A stretch of DNA of 64,000 bases from Robiginitalea aurantiaca (GTDB taxonomy: Bacteria > Bacteroidota > Bacteroidia > Flavobacteriales > Flavobacteriaceae), in the NCBI RefSeq assembly GCF_030380815.1, contig NZ_JAUDUY010000003.1, forward strand, positions 496,001 to 560,000. Direction: 5' to 3'. The position numbers and the translations under genes were made by a program. Each line of letters opens with the position of its first letter. Position 1 is the first letter of the stretch. Below the pieces are notes generated by a model. The model saw nothing but the letters and a program-made list of their open reading frames with translations, made no database searches and was not told the origin of the DNA. Below are positions 58,896 to 64,000 of this stretch, in pieces.

Positions 58896-61400
58896 CTAGC
58901 GCGGATTCAGGATTGTTTCAATCCGGTCTGCAACATCCTCCAGATGATACCTTGTCATCGCATCTGAACTTCTGCCTGCAGCCGTACGGGCCTGACGTTG
59001 AATTCGGCTGAGCTCAGCACGGGCCACAGATCGGATATCGGACTGACTCGTATTTAAAGCTGTGGATTTACGGTACCCGCCCCGGTCATTCGCCCTGCTT
59101 TGATTTTCTGCAGTGAGCAGATAGTGCAGCCGGTCTATATGCGCTTTTTGGAGGTTCCTTCTGTAGGTGTCAATTTTGGCTCCATCAGAGAGCTCAGACC
59201 AGAGTCCGGTTCTCAAATCCTTCATCATTTCGGCAAGGCTATAGGCGTCATCCCCGTTCAGGGCTTCATCCTCAATTAAACGGGCCATTTTACCCAGGCT
59301 CAGTACATTGTTCAGGGTACGAACCTGAAGCCCTCTTATCCGCTCAACAGCTCCGGAGTATTCAATACGCCCGAAAATGTCATTATCCAGCAGCCACTCC
59401 GGGGTTTCGAACAGTTGTTCATGTAAAAATTCCATGCATTTTTCCTGGTGCTCACGGGGTACATGGGTGTAAACGGGCCCCTCCTGATCATAGGTTTTGT
59501 GGTTTTCATACACCCCGCCTATATTGTTGGACACATGACCCATATAACGCCTGTACTGGCTGATGACCTGTCCGTAGAGCTCGTCGAGATCGTCGTAATC
59601 CTTCCCTTTTTCTTCAGTCCATTCGATCAGGTTGGGAACGATACGCTGCAGGTTCATGATGCCATAGGTGCTCGCCCGTACGGCATCATCTCCCAGGTCT
59701 TCGGTTTGAGAACTTGGGTCCACCACATCTCCGATCTGCTGATGGCCGAAACGGTATAGCGGATCCCCGGCGTGTTCCAGTATCCAGGCATCGAGAATGG
59801 GCTTTTCTTCTTCGGGACTCTTACCGGGAAGCGGCTTATAGCCCCACCGGATCGCGTATTTGTCGTAGATACCAATATTAGGCATTAAGGCAACACCCTC
59901 ATCTCCGGGCTGGGCTACGTAGTTAAAACGCGCATAGTCCATAATAGAAGGGGCAGTGCCGTACTTTTTTGTGAACTCGGCAGATCTGAGCGAATCTACG
60001 GGGTATGCAACACTGCTTCCCATATTGTGTGGAAGGCCTAAAGTGTGTCCCACCTCGTGGGAAGAGACAAAACGAATCAATCGGCCCATTACGGCATCCT
60101 CAAAATCGACTTTTTGTGCATCGGGGTTAATCGCTGCGGTTTGCACAAAAAACCATCCCCTGAGCAAGCTCATTACATTGTGGTACCAATTGATGTCGGA
60201 TTCCAGGATTTCGCCACTTCTCGGATCACTCACATGGGGTCCGCTGGCATTTTGTACAGGGGAAGCCAGATATCGGACCACGGAATACCGGACATCTTCC
60301 GGAGACCATTCGGGATCTTCCTCAGGACTTGGCGGGTCTTTTGCGATAATCGCGTTTTTAAAGCCAGCTGCTTCAAAGGCCTCCTGCCAGTCCTCAATCC
60401 CCTGCTTAATGAAAGGGACCCATTTTCTGGGGGTTGCCCTGTCAATGTAATACACTATGGGCTTTTTAGGCGCTACGAGTTCGCCCCGGTTAAACTTTTC
60501 CAGGTCCTCCTCCCTGACTTCAAGACGCCAACGGTCCAGAAAACGAACCGTCTCACTTTTTTGGGCTTCAAGGCCGTAATCCAGCTGTCCACGGGCAAAC
60601 CAGCCTACCCTGCGGTCAAAATATCTTTTTTTCATGGGTTCTTCCGGAAGCAAAATCATCGAATTATTGATTTCGATGGAAATGGAACCAAGGCTTGTGT
60701 TGGAAGGGGGGTTCGAGGCATTATAGGTTTTTACATGCCTGCCCTCGATATTCAGGGGGTAGCTGCGTACGGACTCTATGTAACTTCTGTTGTCATCGAG
60801 GCGGGTCACTTTATAGTTTTTGCGGTAGCGTTCGGGCATACCCAGCGCTTTTACATCCTTGGTGAAGAGTTCATCCATTTGGATTACGGTAACCGAATTC
60901 AGGGAATCCTCCTTGACTGCTTTGATGTCAAAGGCATACAGGACCGGTTCGAAATTCGAATTCACCACAGCCTCGTGTACCGGGAGGGAGTCAGCGGCAA
61001 CCACATCATGGCTGACGACACGAAGGAGTACTTGGGTTGGCCTTTTTTCCCATCTAAGGACCTGGGTATTAATTTTTCCACCACCGAAGCCTATGCCAGA
61101 AGCTGTTTTGGCTATCCGACTAACCATGAGCATTTCCCGTCCGAACAGGGAGTCTGGTATTTCGTAATACCATTTGTCTTCGATCTGGTGTACATCAAAA
61201 AGGCCCTGGTCTGTTATTGCATCCTCGGTGATAACCTTAGCGTAGGGCTTAATGCCGTTTTTAGATTTTTTATCCTCGCTTTTTGGCGTTTCCGCTGAGG
61301 TTTTCTCCTTCTTTTTAAAGAGTTGTGCATTGGCCGGCTGAAGCGATCCGAAAAGGAGGAAGGCCAGTAAAGCCAGCGGCATTGGGGGTTTTAAAAACAT
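58896..61400 (-). CDS. zinc-dependent metalloprotease (DUF5117/DUF5118 type), exported
   Basis: 834 residues from the ATG at 61400, chosen because it opens a normal signal peptide (MFLKPPMPLALLAFLLFGSL, cleavage near ANAQ); an upstream codon at 61433 would add eleven residues. N-terminal DUF5117/5118 region: MLMVSRIAKTASGIGFGGGK and KRYFDRRVGWFARGQLDYGL. Metzincin-type site SHEVGHTLGLPHNMGSS (HExxHxxGxxH) near residue 435, with the Met in SIMDYARFNY as Met-turn. Family members are large secreted peptidases common in Bacteroidota. No T9SS C-terminal domain is evident. No consensus promoter was found upstream. Confidence 0.93.
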   Translation of the reverse strand: MFLKPPMPLALLAFLLFGSLQPANAQLFKKKEKTSAETPKSEDKKSKNGIKPYAKVITEDAITDQGLFDVHQIEDKWYYEIPDSLFGREMLMVSRIAKTASGIGFGGGKINTQVLRWEKRPTQVLLRVVSHDVVAADSLPVHEAVVNSNFEPVLYAFDIKAVKEDSLNSVTVIQMDELFTKDVKALGMPERYRKNYKVTRLDDNRSYIESVRSYPLNIEGRHVKTYNASNPPSNTSLGSISIEINNSMILLPEEPMKKRYFDRRVGWFARGQLDYGLEAQKSETVRFLDRWRLEVREEDLEKFNRGELVAPKKPIVYYIDRATPRKWVPFIKQGIEDWQEAFEAAGFKNAIIAKDPPSPEEDPEWSPEDVRYSVVRYLASPVQNASGPHVSDPRSGEILESDINWYHNVMSLLRGWFFVQTAAINPDAQKVDFEDAVMGRLIRFVSSHEVGHTLGLPHNMGSSVAYPVDSLRSAEFTKKYGTAPSIMDYARFNYVAQPGDEGVALMPNIGIYDKYAIRWGYKPLPGKSPEEEKPILDAWILEHAGDPLYRFGHQQIGDVVDPSSQTEDLGDDAVRASTYGIMNLQRIVPNLIEWTEEKGKDYDDLDELYGQVISQYRRYMGHVSNNIGGVYENHKTYDQEGPVYTHVPREHQEKCMEFLHEQLFETPEWLLDNDIFGRIEYSGAVERIRGLQVRTLNNVLSLGKMARLIEDEALNGDDAYSLAEMMKDLRTGLWSELSDGAKIDTYRRNLQKAHIDRLHYLLTAENQSRANDRGGYRKSTALNTSQSDIRSVARAELSRIQRQARTAAGRSSDAMTRYHLEDVADRIETILNPR

Positions 61401-61762
61401 TTCTGGAGCGTAATTTTTGAGGTTCGCCCGCAAAGAACTTAATTTTAAGGAGAATTTTATGTTAATGGAATATTAAGGTCAGGAACCCCTAATTTAAAAT
61501 ACTAATGGGCCTCCAGGGTTTAGGAAGCTGTTCGCCGGCAAAGGGTAATGGCCTTTTAAGGCCGGAAAATCTTTTTAGGGGATATGCCCAAATCAAGAAC
61601 GTGTAACAAATTGGCAATTATCACGTCTATTAATGTAACAGCCTCGATTACTATGTGTTGAGATTAGTTGAAGGCATCTACATAGGATGGTACTGCGCAA
61701 TACGGTCCACTTTTGAATTAGTTAGCTGGAAGGCCCCTGTCAACACGGGGGTTTTGCATTTT
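61401..61762. other. intergenic region with no gene
   Basis: 362 nt between the metalloprotease start and the DASS stop. It holds a GGCCTTTTAAGGCC palindrome (near 61550) and a hairpin CCCC..GGGG near 61733, with no U-tract on either strand. CAAAGGGTA (near 61540) is one base too long to be a minus-strand -7 box. Confidence 0.6.
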
Positions 61763-63196
61763 TCAGAAGAGGAGTGGCATCACAAATTGAAAGATGAGTA
61801 CGAGCAGGACCACTGAAATGAAATTGAGGATCACTCCTACACGGGCCATTTCGTGAACCTTGATATATCCACTGGCAAAAACGATTGCATTGGGAGGTGT
61901 GGCCATCGGCAGCATAAAGGCGCAACTGCTCGCAATGGTCACCGGGATAAGCAGATGAAGCATTGGGATATCCAGGCCAATGGCTATACCTGCGACAACG
62001 GGTGCAAGGACGGCTACAAGGGCCACATTGCTCATGAGTTCGGTCATAAAAAGCATGAGGAGGATCAGCAGGAATGCGGTAAAAACTATGGGCACATCGG
62101 CAGTGGCAATAGCTGAGGAAACCAGATCTACAATACCGCTTGCAGACATCCCCCGGGCAAGGGCGAGCCCGCCCCCAAAAAGGATCAGGATTCCCCATGC
62201 GAGACGGGTAGTATCTTTCCACTCGAGGATAAATTGCCCTTTTCTAAGATTGAAGGGAATTGCAAAAAGGGAAATCGCAGCCAGCATGCTTATGCCCGTA
62301 TCAGAGAGTCCCAGACCGGGTATCCATTGGTTGATCAGGGTCCGGAATATCCATAAGAACACCGTAACTCCAAAAATGTAAAGCACCATTTTTTCCCTGG
62401 GACTGGGCGGCCCCAGTTTATGTAATTCATCCCGGATCACAGATTGGGATGCGCCGAATTTCAGACCTCTGCACGGAAACATCCATTTGACCAGTACCAG
62501 GTAGGAAATCCCGATAAGGATGATCGAAATTGGAAGGCCGATGGTCATCCAGCGCAGAAATGAAATTTCAATCTGGTACTCATTTTCCAACAACCCGATC
62601 AAAACAGAATTGGGCGGGGTTCCTATAACCGTTGCAATCCCCCCGGCATTTGCAGAAAATGCAATCCCCAGCATGACGCTTAGGGCAAAATTCTTGTCTT
62701 TTTTCGTAAAGCCATCCTCGTCCTGAATCAGGAGTTGGATTACGGACAGGGCAATAGGCAGCATTACGACCGTACTGGCCGTGTTACTGATCCACATGCT
62801 CAGGGAGGCAGTGGCAATCATAAACCCAAGAATGACTTTTTCGGGGGTAGTCCCCGTCAGGTTTATAATCGTCAAGGCAATTCTTCGGTGAAGATTTACT
62901 TTTTCCAAAGCAAGTGCCAGCACAAACCCGCCGAAGAAAAGAAAAATTATAGGACTTCCGTAATTCGCACCTACATCCGTGAGCGGCATGACACCCAGGA
63001 GCGGAAACAGCAGCAGGGGCAGCAGGGCAGTTACCGAGATGGAAACGGCTTCGGTAATCCACCAGACGATCATCCAACTGGCCGTGGCTAACACGGCATT
63101 GGCTTCGGGATGGCCGGGTATCAGGTCCGGTATCAGGCTCAGCACAACAAATAGTAGAGGCCCGAGAATTAATCCGATGGATTTTGACAGGTGCAT
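61763..63196 (-). CDS. DASS (SLC13) family Na+-coupled anion symporter
   Basis: 477 residues with about eleven to twelve hydrophobic segments. The two SNT-type motifs of the family are visible: LSMWISNTASTVVMLPIALS in the first half and MTELMSNVALVAVLAPVV in the second. ANAGGIATVIGTPPNSVLIG and FMLPMATPPNAIVFASGYIK are the matching substrate loops. These carriers take up dicarboxylates, citrate or sulfate; specificity cannot be assigned. The lysS stop lies 13 nt upstream, so both may share a transcript. Confidence 0.93.
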   Translation of the reverse strand: MHLSKSIGLILGPLLFVVLSLIPDLIPGHPEANAVLATASWMIVWWITEAVSISVTALLPLLLFPLLGVMPLTDVGANYGSPIIFLFFGGFVLALALEKVNLHRRIALTIINLTGTTPEKVILGFMIATASLSMWISNTASTVVMLPIALSVIQLLIQDEDGFTKKDKNFALSVMLGIAFSANAGGIATVIGTPPNSVLIGLLENEYQIEISFLRWMTIGLPISIILIGISYLVLVKWMFPCRGLKFGASQSVIRDELHKLGPPSPREKMVLYIFGVTVFLWIFRTLINQWIPGLGLSDTGISMLAAISLFAIPFNLRKGQFILEWKDTTRLAWGILILFGGGLALARGMSASGIVDLVSSAIATADVPIVFTAFLLILLMLFMTELMSNVALVAVLAPVVAGIAIGLDIPMLHLLIPVTIASSCAFMLPMATPPNAIVFASGYIKVHEMARVGVILNFISVVLLVLIFQFVMPLLF

Positions 63197-63209
63197 GCGC
63201 CCTAAGATA

Positions 63210-64000
63210 CTACGACTCTTTTAAATAACACATCAGGGTTTCACCCTCTTTGGAAACGGAGGCTAACCCCAGCTTGGTCAGGCCCTTGATCGCCTTATCC
63301 CAGGCTTTGTTACTAAGCCCGGCCTGCTCTTTGAGCTTTGCCAGAGGGAGCGGGGACTCGGCTTTTAAAAGTGCGCGTATGGTTTTTTCCTGTTCCGAAA
63401 GGTCGAGGGGTTTCTTTTCGGGCCGCATTTGAGGAAAAAACAGGACCTCCTGTATGGAGGCATTATTTGTCAGTAACATCACCAGGCGGTCGATTCCGAT
63501 TCCAATCCCGGAAGTAGGCGGCATTCCGTATTCCAGAGCCCTGAGAAAATCCTGATCGATAAACATGGCCTCATCATCCCCTTTTTCAGAAAGCTGAAGT
63601 TGTTCTTCAAAACGTTCCCGCTGGTCGATGGGATCATTCAACTCCGAATAGGCATTGGCGATTTCCTTCCCGTTTATCAGGAGTTCAAAACGTTCGGTAA
63701 GCCCGGGTTTGGATCGGTGCTCCTTGGTCAGGGGGCTCATTTCCCTGGGATAGTCAATGATAAAAGTGGGCTGTACGTAGTGATGCTCGCAGAAATCCCC
63801 GAAAATATGATCGATAATTTTTCCTGAACCCATGGTAGGGTCGAGTGGAAGTTCCAGTTTTTCTGCAACTTCCCTCAGTTCCGTTTCCGCCATCCCAGTG
63901 AGATCATAACCCGTATGGGTTTCGATGGCCTCGAGCATTGGCACCCGGGGATAGGGGGCTTTGAAATTTATTTCCTGTTCCCCTACCGAAACCTGGGTGC
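63210..64000 (-). CDS. lysS: lysine--tRNA ligase (partial, C-terminal part) with C-terminal extension
   Basis: Class II LysRS, cut by the right edge of the window. The visible 263 residues continue past 64000 (reading frame [20 protein letters not shown]). The catalytic core has [34 protein letters not shown] and motif 3 [14 protein letters not shown]. Most bacterial LysRS end near LFFPQMR; here about 70 residues follow ([36 protein letters not shown]), resembling a small winged-helix unit. Followed by the DASS gene 13 nt later. Confidence 0.95.
   Translation of the reverse strand, partial: TQVSVGEQEINFKAPYPRVPMLEAIETHTGYDLTGMAETELREVAEKLELPLDPTMGSGKIIDHIFGDFCEHHYVQPTFIIDYPREMSPLTKEHRSKPGLTERFELLINGKEIANAYSELNDPIDQRERFEEQLQLSEKGDDEAMFIDQDFLRALEYGMPPTSGIGIGIDRLVMLLTNNASIQEVLFFPQMRPEKKPLDLSEQEKTIRALLKAESPLPLAKLKEQAGLSNKAWDKAIKGLTKLGLASVSKEGETLMCYLKES

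Noticed and set aside
60045-61298. Long open frame of 417 codons antisense to the metalloprotease
   Set aside because: It overlaps a full-length gene with an intact zinc site on the other strand. Its translation has no recognisable motif.
61730-61760. GC hairpin as a terminator of the DASS gene
   Set aside because: The stem has a bulge and no T-tract on the relevant strand.

Overview
The window is chromosomal DNA of a member of the Bacteroidota, most likely a marine flavobacterium. The evidence is a complete gldKLMN gliding/type IX secretion operon, the clade-typical proteins (GSCFA, DUF4230, DUF5522, DUF4136, DUF2490, DUF5117-type metalloprotease), and promoters of the Bacteroidota form TTG-N19..25-TAnnTTTG instead of sigma70 boxes. 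A Robiginitalea/Muricauda-like genus fits the balanced base composition, but that is a guess. I see no phage, insertion sequence, CRISPR array or rRNA. The window is mostly core genome.

Layout. 1-3.9 kb (minus): partial miaB and a secreted Asp-box (BNR) propeller protein. 4-12.6 kb (plus): topA, an arginase-fold protein that has lost its metal ligands, then gldK-gldL-gldM-gldN closed by a strong terminator. 12.6-15.7 kb: FAD oxidoreductase and ABC-F ATPase. 15.9-23.1 kb: tripartite RND efflux operon (adaptor, pump, TolC) with a CPXCG zinc-ribbon protein at its end, then an unknown lipoprotein and an RDD protein. 23.1-38.5 kb: accessory stretch with a phosphoesterase, a catalytically intact formylglycine-generating enzyme (FGE), an MFS transporter, a flavin reductase, CIA30, DUF2490 and DUF502 proteins, a cysteine-type sulfatase, an orphan molybdopterin oxidoreductase, an acetyltransferase and an alpha/beta hydrolase.

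38.7-39.1 kb is an RNA-rich island: four consecutive hairpins, the initiator tRNA-fMet with its own promoter and terminator, and a divergent promoter for an AGCS amino-acid symporter whose leader carries a perfect hairpin. 39-44 kb: symporter, era, an orphan NeuD-type acetyltransferase and der. 44.2-47.4 kb (minus): M23 peptidase, MerR regulator, LemA and two TPM proteins. 47.5-51.7 kb (plus): alaS, GSCFA, DUF4230. 51.7-54.4 kb (minus): aromatic amino acid hydroxylase, DUF4136 lipoprotein, DUF5522 mini-protein. 54.5-57.9 kb (plus): a small HExxH membrane protein, a PLP deaminase/desulfhydrase, a LysM glucosaminidase and hemL. 58-64 kb (minus): Spy-like protein, mini membrane protein, large zinc metalloprotease, DASS transporter and the 3' part of lysS with a C-terminal extension.

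How parts fit together. GldK-N build the T9SS/gliding core that would export large surface proteins. The FGE and the Cys-type sulfatase, both predicted lipoproteins, look like a maturase and its substrate. The RND trio is one efflux machine. No obviously new multi-gene system is present. The best leads are the arginase-fold pseudoenzyme next to gldK, a terminator-like hairpin between gldM and gldN, the hairpin array beside tRNA-fMet, start codons that abut the -7 box (leaderless mRNAs), and the small HExxH membrane protein.
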